Assembly: GCA_030490835.1 (NCBI GenBank)
Contig: CM059972.1
Location: 5,982,264 to 6,046,263, forward strand
Source: Annona cherimola
Taxonomy: Eukaryota > Streptophyta > Magnoliopsida > Magnoliales > Annonaceae
Direction of reading: 5' to 3'
DNA length: 64,000 nt
Of this stretch, positions 12,464 through 25,900 are shown one piece after another (position 1 is the stretch's first letter; every line of letters begins with the position of its first letter). Made by a program: the position numbers and the translations under genes. The notes beneath the pieces were generated by a model that saw only the letters and a list, made by a program, of their open reading frames with translations, did not search any database and was not told the DNA's origin.

Positions 12464-13017
12464 CGTGCGGGTTAGGCATAGGTTTTTTCGGGCACACGCG
12501 AGTTGCCAAGATTCAAAGGAGGCAAGTATACGAAACTGGTGGGTTGGCACAAAATACAAAGGTGGGACGAGGAGGAGGAGCACCGTTGCAGCGGCTAACA
12601 ATGCAGTGCCCACACCATTTCGGACTGCATTCAACACAAGTTGCGTGTAAAAGAACTGCACCTATGTCCAAAGGCATTCCAATTATTTTAGCCACTCAAA
12701 ATTCCAATTCTAAAATACATGATAAATATAATATAAAAATGTAATATAAGTTGATGTCTGCAAAATAGGGCTTTTTTCCTGATGAATAGGAAAGGGTAAA
12801 GATTGAAAGTGCAAGTTAATAATGAAAATAGTGAATTGTTACTTAGAAGTAGTTATACTACCAACGCAGGGCTGAGTTTTACCAAAATAAAATTTTATTA
12901 ATTCCATCATAAAGCCAAACAAATCTACATTGATAGTGTGGGCTATGCATGCATGCATGCATGACAAACTAAAAGCTGCAAAAACAAACACTAACTGGCT
13001 GCATACAACACAATCAT
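12464..13017. other. Intergenic and 3' flank of the IQD gene
   Basis: 12,464-12,670 is GC-richer and open in several frames on both strands, with no recognisable product. A short tandem ATGC repeat lies at about 12,947-12,964. The part near 13,000 should be 3' UTR of the minus-strand IQD gene. Confidence 0.4.
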
Positions 13018-14760
13018 TTATCTGACAAAGTCAGCTGATCTTTCAACCCTATCAATCACAGCATTCTTGAAACTAAATCCTTCTTTAGGCCTTAAGCGTC
13101 GCATCTGAACTCCTCTTTCCTTAGCCAGAATCCTTCTTGCAGGCCCCTTATCAGGCATTTGCTTTTGCTTAATGGAAGCAGCTGTCAGCTTGGCATTAAA
13201 CGACTCTGTATTCGTCATGTAATTTGGGGAACTTGAGTTTGAGTGTAGATGGTAAGGATTACTCTCCCTGCAGTTGTTCTTCCCGTATCCAGTCAGGGAT
13301 ATAGGACTCGATCTTTCTATCGTACAACTGGTTTTGAGGTTCTCGTTGCCTGAGATTCCTTTGAAACTTCCAATTATGCCCGTGGCTGTCTTATGGGATG
13401 TGAACAACCTCCGCCGGCTTGTTGATGCTGACCACTTTTTCTCTCTCCCAGAAGATCTTGATCTTTCCTGAAAAGAAAAATCAGTCTTGAATTAGATGAC
13501 TCATCCAATCTCCCTGTGCAATCAGACACATGCGAAAATTGAAAAACAAAAAATGATCATATGCATGGGTAGTTGGTACTGATGAATATCGACATCTGCC
13601 TATAAAACTTTCAAAGCAATCTTGTCGTGAAATCTGTTGTTCCATCATTCTGGTTTTTCTTTGATATGATTTGCCCGACATTGTTCAATGGTTGAAGAAA
13701 GGGCTGCATGACGAAGTTCAGAAACAGACGCAGCATAAATGATCATCATTTCTATTAAGAAATGTTAGCTGATAGACAAGACGATTGATTTCTCTTTGTG
13801 CAATTGTACAGGCAATAGAAAGAAATCATGTCTGAAGTGAAATGGGTATTTTTAATTAATACTTGGGATTTTCATAGAACGGAAGCTGGCCTCTCATTTT
13901 CCACCTATCCAGGCTGTTGGGAAATGCCTTACTCAGGAAGTGAATGCAGCTAAATCTTACAACAGAATCATGCGTCTGGATGCCTGGTTGAAGCTGATGC
14001 TCATGGCGCCCTGCGTAGACAGCTATTTGATGGCATGAGAAAGGTTGCTGCAAGCCTCGGAGAGCTATATACAGGTGTTTTCGTAGGAGGTAGCCTCGAA
14101 CATGGGCCTGGAATTTCACCAGTCCTTTCAGAGCTCGAAGAGCTTTTTTTGCCTGTGAATCAATGGCAACTACATTCAGCAAAAGGCAGCCTGCACACTG
14201 ATATGTAAAAAGTCTTAAATTTCTGGAAGCCAAAGGGGGAAGCTTCATCATTTTACTGTTGTTGATCATTCCACATTTCTGTGACAATGACGCATGATTC
14301 ATGACTGAAACCTGTTTGCTTTCTTTGTTTGTCCACTGAAAAAGCCAAACCAGGCACAAGAGTCTTCTGAATTGTTCATAATGAGAGAGCATAAAATGCT
14401 CACTCTAAAAACATGATCAAACAAAATGATATGACCATATCTGCTTACCAGATACCCTCTGAAAACTGCCTGAATTTTCACGGCAGCCAGACACTTAGGG
14501 AAATCAATAGACTGCTTTGCTCTCCCACAACCAATTGACGATGGTGGGGCAACTTCAGGAGCACTGCCATGCACACCAGCAGTAAAAACCAGGGGCTTGC
14601 TGCTGTGGAGCCGGATCAGCTTGCTCAAGATCCACCAATTCCCTCTCTTTCCCTTGCTGCTGCAACTCCCCAAATCCCAACTTTCCACCACATTCTCTGA
14701 TCTTCCCCTTTTCTTCCCACCTCTTAGGAGGCTTCTCAACAATCTGACTGTTCTTCCCAT
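13018..14760 (-). CDS. IQ67-domain (IQD) calmodulin-binding protein, divergent
   Basis: Model: exon 1 14,760-14,449, exon 2 14,152-13,961, exon 3 13,467-13,018; all introns phase 0; 317 residues. IQDs are plant-specific calmodulin/CaM-like binding scaffolds linked to microtubules, membrane domains and the nucleus. The start MGRTVRLLRSLLRGGKKRGR is the usual basic IQD N-terminus. The first IQ motif (AAVKIQAVFRGYL, residues 92-104) is cut by the phase-0 intron typical of the family and continues as AKKALRALKGLVKFQAHVRG, followed by YLLRKH. The third CaM-binding repeat is eroded (LRGLQQPFSCHQIAVYAGRH). The C-terminus has the conserved SPNYMTNTESFNAKL block. The Ala-rich helix usually upstream of IQ67 is not recognisable. 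The exon 2 donor (gtaagatt) is the least certain choice; without it the frame runs to a stop at 13,856. Expression is unproven, so a decaying paralogue is possible. Confidence 0.75.
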
Positions 14761-16956
14761 CTTCTTCTTCTCTTGAGAATCTAACAGATGTAGCCACAAA
14801 TTACACTACAAACATGGTTGGTAATTGCATGGATATTGTTTAAAAAAAAAAAAAAAGTTTGGAACATTAAATTGTAAATATAATAAGGGATTGCACGTTT
14901 CTTGAGAGAAGATAAAAATGTGGCCATGCATGATTTCTGAACGGCTAAGAACATAGCAAGAAAAGAAGAAGAGACGCACTGCATACTTACATACATATAC
15001 ACTTAATAGATGTGAAAGATCAAATGCAGCGGCTGCATGCAATTACATCTCTGGTATGTATGCTTGCAAGGAAATGGTGAAGCAAGTCTCCCTTGGTCCC
15101 TTCTACTGTCAAATTCCATTCATCCTCTCTGGAAGATTCTAATCTGGTCTTCACTCCCTAGATTTACAATATTTTCATTTTGAATGGCGGTATTTAATGG
15201 GGTAAGAATTAAATGCAGCGAGCATACTTCAAATTCATGATTCAGTAATTAAAGAGAGACGTTTCTAAAATATTGGAAGGGAAGGGTAGCATAGCAAAAG
15301 CCCTTTGTCCATGGATATTCCACTTAACTTCACGTATGAAATCATTCCCTCGAAAAACTGCCGCTCATCCCAATCCATTATTACGAGGACATCCATCCCT
15401 CTATGCCGCTTTGATTTGTTGCAAATTTTGGGCACTTCTCCGTTTGGTATCAAGAGAAAAAAATAAATAAATTTTGCAGGGCAGATTTTTTGAAAAGTAA
15501 AAGTAATATGATATGATAGGTTTAATGAATAAGAGTGGGTCTGTTCACCGTCACAATGGCAAGTGGGAATTTTTTTTTAAAAAAAAAAATTAGTAAATGA
15601 GAAAAGTTACACATGAAAAATGAAAAATATAAGTAAAAAGTATTTTTCAACAGGCCTCAAGTTAAAATAGACGAACTAGCTATACAGCTCAGCGACCGAG
15701 TTGTGCAAATGTGCTCCTGTGGTAACTAAAGGAGAACCAGTACTTTCATATCTCAGGATCGAAAATTTAAAAAAAATTAAATTTTTTGCATCAAAGGAGG
15801 TGCAAATTTTGGATTTTGGGCGTTGCATCATTATAAAAGGGAAATCGATTCAATAACCTTAGTGCAGCGCACAACCCACCTTTAAAAGTTTTTTAAAACA
15901 TTCTTTCAATGAATAAATATTTTATAATAAGGCACAATTTATGTTTTAATCAGGCACACATTCCGCTTAATCTCTCAAATTTTCAACATCGACCGATCTC
16001 ACTAATATTTCCATCGGAGTTAATGAGATTTAGCAGTTCATCTTGCAATTTTTTTATTTCACCTCTCATTCTCATTCTCCCTCTTCTTCATTTGAATTTG
16101 TGAATGAAATGTATTTATAGCCGCATAAAGATTATTTCAAAATGTCATTTTAACATCTAATTGGATCGAGTTATCATTCCAATTATGAATCAAAACTCAT
16201 TGCTATTGGGTTCCTTAGCATTGGCGCCATTAGGACACTATCCATTTATTCACACGGCCCAACTGTAAATTGATTTGATACCGCTGCCATCTGTACTGCC
16301 CCAGTTAAGGATGAAATATTCAAATGAAATATGAATAACCCGTATATCTCTCTTTCAAACAAGGGAAAAGATGCTTCCAATTTTGCCTGTGCTTCAAACA
16401 ATCTTCTCCATATTACCATATCTCAAGAGTCAATAATTTTATAGGAGAATCTATTGAACTCAATCATTTGCTGTCATTACTCTTCAATTTTCAGTTGAGG
16501 TCTATCCTGTAGAGGTACTCAAACTGAATCAGTAATCCATTTCTATGTTCCATCGTAAACTTAATTGGTTACTTCCAATTAGGCAAATCAATAGTTCAAA
16601 CTGCACTCATAGGTAATACATTTTTCCCATTACAACGACAATAACAACAACAATTGAACTATTAAAGACATGGTTAACACCATTAACTGCACTAACAAAC
16701 TTTATTACAGTGGTTAGACGAGCTCACCGACCATATCAACCAATGGATATCTAAACGCATACCCTGCAGACACGGACCAAAGTACATATAAGCTTCGTTT
16801 CTGGGTAGAATGTATTCAGTCTAGATTGGGTTGTTGCTTTCAGATGGTGGAAATAATCCAAGTACAACAAGAACGGTATCCACCATCAATACCTTCTTTC
16901 CGTTTCCTCAGCACAATCAGATTTGTCTAATTTGCACTGCTAAAAGGGTGAAAGTT
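14761..16956. other. Intergenic: IQD 5' flank and homoserine dehydrogenase 3' flank
   Basis: 14,761-15,060 is the immediate upstream region of the IQD gene. 15,060-16,600 has no convincing gene; the open frames at 15,265-15,470 lie on both strands over the same bases and look accidental. About 16,650-16,956 is probably 3' UTR of the gene that ends at 16,957. Confidence 0.4.
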
Positions 16957-19900
16957 TCAGGAAAAGAGATCTTGAAGATCAATAATATCAGCCAGGACTC
17001 CTGCAGCCGTAGTGTCATTCCCCGCCCCCGATCCTTGGATCACCAGCGGTTGTTCAGGGTAGCACCTGCTGTATACCTCCACCTGAAAATATGATGACAA
17101 CAAGCATACAAATTAAACTGGGTTTTTCTTGGTGCATGTTTTGAAGGCCTATACTCCACAAAAAGGTCTCCAACAGTTTGGGTTAAATAGAACTTTTTAG
17201 GTCTACCTGGATTACAAGGAAATTCCTAAAGTCTTGAAAGTAGCTAGGCACAGAGGCTAAGGTAGCCTGAGAAAATTTTCACAATCAACATTCATATCGT
17301 TCAAGTGGTGGGTTGTTAATTGCTGGGTAGTGCTTTAGAATCTGGACGAGGATCTTTTGCATTATCAATCCACCCTTCTAAAATGGGAGCAACACAGCCT
17401 AGCATCTAAACACTGTCCCACATACTAAACCATATGTAATCAAATTCCAAAACTGTTTATGAGAATACAATGAAGTATTCCAAAGGAAATTTTGTTAACA
17501 TAGTGATTTAGAGAAAATAATCTCTGGCATACCACATTGTCACTTCCTCGAAGTCTCCCCAAAGCTGAATGTTTTGGAAGCTCCTGGAGACCAACTGTGC
17601 ACCTGCTATGACATGAATGAGTACCCAAATTGCTAACAAAGAATTTCAATGCATAAACTGTTGAATTAAACCATGTTAACCATTACTCCCACCAGTAGAA
17701 CCAACTGTATATATGTTAAATTGTCAAACCAAGAGAGAATATGACGTTTGCAAAAGATTTAAAACTTGCAAATCCTAAAAAAAGTGGCCACAAGGGACAG
17801 TCGATCAGATGGGCCATGTTCATCATGTGAACTAGCACAAAAGTTCAAAAATAGGCCATGGTATTTTTATATGTGTAATATAAACATGAGTTGTCCAGTT
17901 TTTGCTTGAAACTGGAAAAGAGAATCCTATTGCACTGGTTGAACTAAGATTCAAAGGTAATTCATGTATTCAACCACCCCCTTAAGGTGACAACAAAAAG
18001 TGCACATCGTTTCCAAGAGTACCTTAAATCTTCAATCATACAAACATAACGAAGAACATTTCCATTTGAAGCAGCAGTATGGACTCTTGCCTCGATATCT
18101 TTATCTAGAGATGAAAGACCATTTTCTAGAAAATCTTGCACTGTCATTTTATCAGGTCCCATTTTATCAGGATATAAGCTGTCAACCTGAAATGATGATG
18201 ATGATGATAAAGGAAACAATTTTTATCAGTTTATTAGATGAAGTTGATAACTATGAAAGACCTTCTAGCAGAAAATATTTATTGTAAAGGAACAGACCTT
18301 GATATCATCCAAATTCATCCGTGCTCCAAGAAGCCGCGAAAGGATCAAAGCCTGTTTCAGAAATATTGAAAAAGATTTTACTCAACAGATGCAAGAGCAT
18401 GGGCTGACACATCAAACTCTTCTGACAACATATTATGCCATTCGTATTCCAAGGGATTAACATATGGTGTCCACATTAAATTACTACACATGCTGGAATT
18501 CAGGAATATTCACTGGTCTAGAATACATGTTCTGATTGCCAGCACCAGTAATAAAAATGGCTTGCGGCTTTACTTCTAGAACCAGCCCTGCAGTTGGCCC
18601 TACTCGGGTTGAGTGAGATTCATACTTGAATTTCGCCAGGCCACACAAAGGGCCATCAAAGCCTGACTTCTGATTCCCAAACATGACCATTTATTAAAAA
18701 GCTAAATTGTAGCTAGCACGTGTAGCAGGATTAAAAGTATGAACCTTTCTAGCAACATCCATCCCACCAAGATCATCTCGAGGATCTGTGGATAAGTGCA
18801 TGTTAGCAAGGACATATGTAATTGTGCATACACCAAACAGAATGGAACTCACAGATTTCCAGCTTACAAACAACCACAGCCAGAGAGAAGCAATTGGTTC
18901 TAAAACATAAGCAAAAGAATGCAGTTGAATCCTCCAAAAATTTTGCAGATATACAAATTTTATTAACTATGACTCAGAAAACATGACATTCCACTTCCAG
19001 TAGACAGAAAACAGTTGAACAGCATGTTCCAATATTTCAATGTTAATCATTCACCATAGAAAAACAAGCCTAAACGGAAATATTTCCTGTCTATTCGAAA
19101 ATTGCTCAAAATTAACTACAGGGAAATTTTAACAAAACTCTAGTACGGATCCACCTGGTTCTGTGTAACCAAGGCATTTGGCTGCTTGAACAACTTGGCT
19201 GAATGGCTTTCCATCTTCCAATTCACTCATCACATACCCAAGTGTCCCTGTTAACATATTGAAAAGGATGCATGAATGCAGGTACACAAATTTCTTCCAC
19301 AAAACAGCTAAGAAAAAACTCAAGACTAACCGCTCAAACTCCCAACAATTCGATGGATGTTGTCTCCAGATGATAATATTCGTCTCAGCGCACATATCAC
19401 AGGAAGGCCAGCACCAACCTACGCCATTGAAATAAATGAAATGTCAAGAAGCATATCCAGGTAGCCCAGCACCAACTCACCAACTTTGTTGCATAAAAAT
19501 CATTAAAATATAATTGAGAGAAATACCGTGTTTTGAAAATATCCAGATAATCAAAATGCCACATTGCTAGCCAGATAAACAGGACTAAAACTTGAGGAAC
19601 AAATGAGCATACAGTTGATTCATATCGAATGTGACGAAGCCGTGAATGAAGCTTCTCATAATCTTTCTGCAAGGAGGACAATGGAAAACATGAGACGACA
19701 GCATCAACCTTGGCTTGAACCCGAACCCCAAAACCTCCAACCCCCCCCCCCCCTCGCTTTCTCTCAACACCCACACACAAAAAACCCACCAAAACCATTG
19801 TGTTATGCATAGCCAAAAAAGTAGCTGAGCTTAGACGAGAGGTTACTGTTCCAGATGCAAGTGGCTTCTTGTTCGCCAGCACAACACAACAACCCAACTC

Positions 19901-22900
19901 AGCAGCCTGACTCAGTAAGGCTAAGGTCTCCGAACTAGCAGTGCAATCAACAAGTACCAAACCTGCAAATCAAACAACAACAAATGGACAAAGTTTAGTA
20001 ATCCCATAGGTGAACATGATTAGAGAGAGAGAGAGAGAGAGAGAACAGGTATTGCCAAACTCAGACAATACACAAATATGCATGATAAAGATAACAGGTG
20101 TGGAGGGGAATAACGGTGAAAGGTTTGTCAGGTATCTCTCACAGTAGTGTGGCAGCACTTAATTCAGGTCCAAAATGGAGCAACCTAATGCAGCAAAAGA
20201 TGATTTATTATTTTTGCTGTCAATCAGTACACATACTGCAGACTGCAAGGGGTCCATTCTTTGGCTTGGCCATTCACTAAAATATATTTTAAATATCAAT
20301 CCGTTTAGCTTCCACCAGTATCTTGAACCTAGCCGATCACAATTACATTGACAGTATTAGGACATGAGAAAAGCAAGTTTAACACAAGGCCTTCATAAAT
20401 GAAGGTGCAATTGCTGCAATGTGATCCAGATGAATATCTGAATAAAGCATGAATATTGTGCCAAGAAACATGCTAAATTTTAGCAAACTAAGACGTGGAA
20501 TCCAATAGAAACACCTTAGATTGGAATGCTACCAACCAGTCGATTTTCCCAGAACAGTAGCAATGTCGATAACTTTGCTTGCCGCTTCTGAATTGCCGAA
20601 CACTTGACATTCATCTAAAACAAGTAGACAAACCAAATGAAAAGGATAAGAGCAACAATAGTACAAGAAGTGGACTTCACTAAATTGTAAAATACAATTC
20701 GTCAGAGAAAAGGATTAAGGTGGTGTGGCGCCCCTGACCAGGGCGCTGGAGAGCCTTACTCCGGGATCGCTTTCTAATTGGTAAATGTGAATAGGATTGT
20801 TGCCCTGGTCACGCGGCGGAATTTTTTTTTTTTATATTCATCCATAATACCCATAACCTGTGAAAGGATGAGATAACCAAACCATTTCTATTTGATTCCA
20901 CATGTGGTAATTAGAACTTGTCCTTTTTGTACATTCATAACACATTCATCAGTTATTTAATTACAACAGAGGTTTCCTAGTCGGTCAAGGCCGCCTTTAC
21001 AAAATTCAACCTTCCATAGATTTATACAAGAAAAGCAATAACTCATGTAGCTCTGTTCTTCACTTCGGTGTCTGTCTCATACCTATCTATAATTTGAAAA
21101 ACATCACATGAGTACTAATACTCAGTAAGCAAGTCCTTTCATTTTGCAAATAAACATTTTCCGTTTCCTTTCTGTGCATTTCATAAATATAAAAATGCAA
21201 TGCATTCAAACATATATGACATTTCTCACGATGGAACGCTAGTCAGGCGTCCATCACTTGATCATGCTCCCGTTTTAGGGAGGGCGTCGCCGGCCTCAGC
21301 CTGTATTAGCGACTCGGTCATGCTAGAGGAGGACAACCGGTCCAATTACACCTCTCTCATGACCTAATCCTCGTGCATCATGTACATTCATTCCCATGCT
21401 GGCACGCCACTTCATGTATAAATAATTTTGCACAAATAATTTGCAAACAATTTTCAATAAATAGAAGTATTCTTTGCAATTCAAAGATTATAGGAATGGT
21501 CATCCTTAAACAAGATTTAAAAATATCCAAATCAAGTTATTTATAACACATTTGCAATAAGAAGAAAAATAACAATTTTCAAAATATAACTTGCTTACTT
21601 GTGAATTAGCTTGTACCCTCCACCTTTTCTTTTCCTTTTCCTTTTCCTATATAAATAAGAAATGACCATTTTCTTATAATATCTCATTTAAAATTTCTGG
21701 AACTTATTATTAAATTCCGAAACAGCCCTTCTCTTCTTATTTTCACTATGTTCCATCTTCTTATTTATCCATTAATTCCATATACATATAATAACATCAA
21801 TTATTAATCATCCTTGCTATCCTTAATCCTTTATTACACTCTTGTCTAACATATATATCAATTTGGATCATTTCCACTTAGGTTTCATATTTCTTTTTTA
21901 TTATTTCTCAAACTGTTCTTATTTGTTGAAATCAGGCATACTGATTTCTTTAAATCTTTGATTTGTAATCAAATCAAGGTATTTAATTCTGAAATTTCTA
22001 TCATACATCAATAACTACATGAATTAACCCTCATAAAAATTTCAGCAAGAAATATTTACATTATATATTTATTTTGGCATTTTCACTATGCTGGACAATG
22101 TTGTGAAATCAGGAACAGCCTTAATCACATTAATTTTAAACCATACTTATGTCATCCAAAAATCATATTTGATTTTGGTCGAATGATAATCATGATATCT
22201 TATATATCATATCAAAATTTCAGATCAAAACTCCATCTACGAAAATTATTAAAAATCATTTACTACAGCTGATCCTGTCACCCGTCTTACCCTGTTTAAG
22301 TTAATCTTCTCGGATTTTTAACTTGCAACCTGCTTAATATTTTAAGCTGAAAATTTGTTCATTCCTTAATCATCATGTAATGATCTTGTACACAAATTTT
22401 CATGGTAAAACTCCTTTCTTTACTATTTCATTCATATTTTGGTTTCTAACATCACAGAACCTCCAGATTTGAAACAACAATTCAAGGTTAACCTATTATT
22501 TGGACATCCTTTAATATTAAATAAGCATCTAATTAGTAAGAAAATTACATGAAATAAATTGATAAACTGAACCTGTTGCTTGAATGCTTGGACGTTCCTA
22601 ATGCCTAAGTGCTGCAGCCCCTTTTAACGTCCAGCCTTCAATTCAGCAATGCCCCCTTTATATTTCTGCACCGTCCACTCCTAATTCAGCGACGTTCCTT
22701 AGATATCAAATGCTCACCCTTCAGCAATGTATCCAGCAACATTCATCACTTTAATATGTTGCTGCCCTACACGTCCTTCCCTTCTATTGCATTTCAGCAA
22801 TCGTCCAGCAATGTGCATCTCATTTAATAAATATTTTATTTCCTTTGATCACGTTCCATTTATTTTCATAATTCTGTTTAATAAAAATTTTATATCTAAT

Positions 22901-25900
22901 GCTGCTGCCCTTGAACCATCCATGTATTTTTATAATTAATAATAAAGAAATAAATAAAAATATTTAAACAGGGAACGAGCAGCATTTCTAGAAAATAAAA
23001 TCATGCTGTAAAATAGAGAAGAGCCTGCCGTTTGCTTGGTCCTGTTGGAGCTTGGATTGGACGGTCCACTCTCCTATTCCTCTCTAATGCATTTCTGTAA
23101 CAATACTGCTGCCTTCTTTCACGTTCTCTCTCCTTGCTGAAATATTCAGCAACATGTCCAGCACTTTTATTATTTCAGCAGCTAAGAATGTCTAGGAACT
23201 GCTCCTTTTATAAATCCCTTTAATCGTTTCACTATGGTTAAAAACCATGGTCACCGTTTAGCATGGATAAGGTGTTGCACCTGTTGCATTTCATGCATTT
23301 TTGCTACAGCTGCTGTCCACATAAATTGCCAGCAATTCTCATGTTAAAATTTTTTTTTTTATATCACACAAAAAAAAAAATTCTTTGAGCACCACCTGTA
23401 ATTGCTGTTGTCCATATAATATATTATGTATACCGGACGTTCATTTTGCTGCCCACGTACACACCGTCCATTTGAAGCTGGATTTCCAGCTCTTGCTATT
23501 AACAGTCCACGTTACATTTCATGTGGTGTTCCTATTGCTGTTCACATTTTTTTTTCAGCATTAATTAATTAAATCCTAACTGCCTACACACACATTTATA
23601 TATTAAAATAAATTTTCAAATTATTATATATATATGACTGTCCACAAAATGCACCATTCGAAATTTGAAAAAAACAATTTATTTTATTTTTAATTAATTA
23701 AATCTTATCTTGGCATAAAATTTCATTTTAAGAATTTGTAAACATGTTTTCTAAAATTGAAATTTGATCTTTTTGTAAACACACACATTTTTCTATAACC
23801 TTACTAAAATAACATATACACTGTATAATCTTTCAGCATACATTACATTCACGAAGTTTCAAATAACAAGGGTTTCACAGGTGGCGTGTATTATTGTTAC
23901 AAAGTCAGTTGGAAATCAAGAGGAAGATCAGTGAATAAGGGTTTGCACGCTTCTCACCACCTTGCAGTAATAAATTCAAATTAGTTCTTGGATGGGGTAG
24001 AGCTTTAAGCATTGCTTTTCCCAATTTTCTAGGGAAAATTATGATAGGAAGCACATATTATGAGAGCGCAAAAATATCACTTCTATAAAAAGCGCTGATT
24101 CAACTTATCAAAAGAAAAAATCGCGAAGCAACGCAATCCCAAATGAAGCCTAAGTTTGAAAGAAAATGGTAAAAATATGAACCAAATATCTCTAAGAAAT
24201 TCATCATTGAGTGAGATTATACCAAAGTCACGCAAAGCTGTGAGAAAAGAACCACGCAACTTTGCTCGGCAAATTTCCAGCAAGAATGCATCACTCAATT
24301 CAGATGTGGAAATGTCACTAGCAACTAGCAATGACTGACTATCTTGAACCCCTATAACCCGTATGCTCAATCCCTGCTCCATAAAGTGTGAAAAAACCTC
24401 AATCAGTGAAACTACTGAAACCAACATCGAAAAATGACACAAAATTGAATTAAAATATTTCAATTGAATTTAATATCCTAAATCCTTAATATAATTCCAC
24501 ATTTGAAAACAAAAAACAAAAAAAAAACCTTTAAAAGGAAACACCAGAACACTGAAACAATGAGGGAAAGGGCAATAGATGCTACTCTTGAATCTATGAA
24601 TTTACTCCTACAGAAATATGCAACAACATACTTATCCACTATCATGAAGAAATTGACTGATGTAGCTCTTCAACATGAGACACAGTCCAAGCTACAATAC
24701 GTAACAGAGATTAAAGCCTTTTTGGCTGTGCTGTGAAATTTTAGCCATTCAGAAAAAGTGATGCAGCAGTAGAGCTTTCACAAAGTGTTGTGCATGATAA
24801 CTACCATAGCAGTTGGCCACACAACACCAGAACTGCTTTTGATTGTATAAACTATCAGAAAATGCAAGACTACATTTCAATCAAGTATGGGAAAAAAGTG
24901 TTGAATGGCAAGGTTTAGGTGTATGTAACCAAAAACAATTCCAAACTACATTTCAATGAAGTATGGAACTTCTGGAAGTGTTGATGTGCAGAGGTTTTAG
25001 ATTTTAATAACCATTAAAGTTCACACAAAAAATTAAGTCGCCCATGTATAAAATAAAATAAAATATTTTCAACGTAATAATGCAAATAAACAAATGAATA
25101 GCATGAAGAGTTGAACACAAACGAACTCTCATACAACACCAAAATAACAGGAAGTCAACAAAAAAAAAAAGCTGCCACCAAATTAAAGCAATGTTGTTGC
25201 TTGAAATTTGATGGAATCAACACTAGTAGATCTTCCAACAATCGTGTCAGCAACTTTCTTTAGGCCCTATGCAAAAGGTGGCGCGTTATTGAATAACAAA
25301 ACCCCTGTTGTCTGAAGTAGAGCCATAGCATTAACAAGTGACTAATGAGCCGTAAAACAATCAAAAATACTAATTACACAAAAAAGAACATCCATAGGTT
25401 GTCTTAGCATTCAATGATGTACCATAACAAATAGCTCACTACATTGGTAAAATTATCAATTAAATATTGGATGGTCACAACTTGAAAAGCATACCCAGTT
25501 TTATAAATCAAGCCCAAGAAGAGTCCATAACAACCCATTCTATTTTTTAGAGTTAATTAAATCAAAACTTCCTTAAAATGAAGATAAAATTTAGCGCAAA
25601 AAAAAAAAGAAATTCAAAAATAGACGGTAGGAATAGTAAGAAGCGAGGACATGGAACACATGACACATGTAGCCAGCTAGTGAAGATTGAGTTTCATGCA
25701 ATCTTCCACTGGATGGTAGGTATCGGCTCCAAGCGGCAGACAGGTTGCCATTGACACATGACACATGTAGCCAGCTATTGCGGTATGAACCAATGAAGAT
25801 TGAGTTTCATGCAATCTTCCACTGGACAGTAGGTATCGGCTCAAGACACCTGCTGTTGACTCAGATATAGAGCCTCCCGCACCAATATCCTAGTTATAAA

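Noticed and set aside
18484..18690. 68-codon minus-strand frame inside a homoserine dehydrogenase intron
   Set aside because: It lies between exons 8 and 9, whose junction is already in frame and conserved; the product matches nothing known to me.
24503..24736. 77-codon plus-strand frame in homoserine dehydrogenase intron 1
   Set aside because: Antisense to the host gene, Lys/Thr-rich start from an A-run, no domain; looks accidental.
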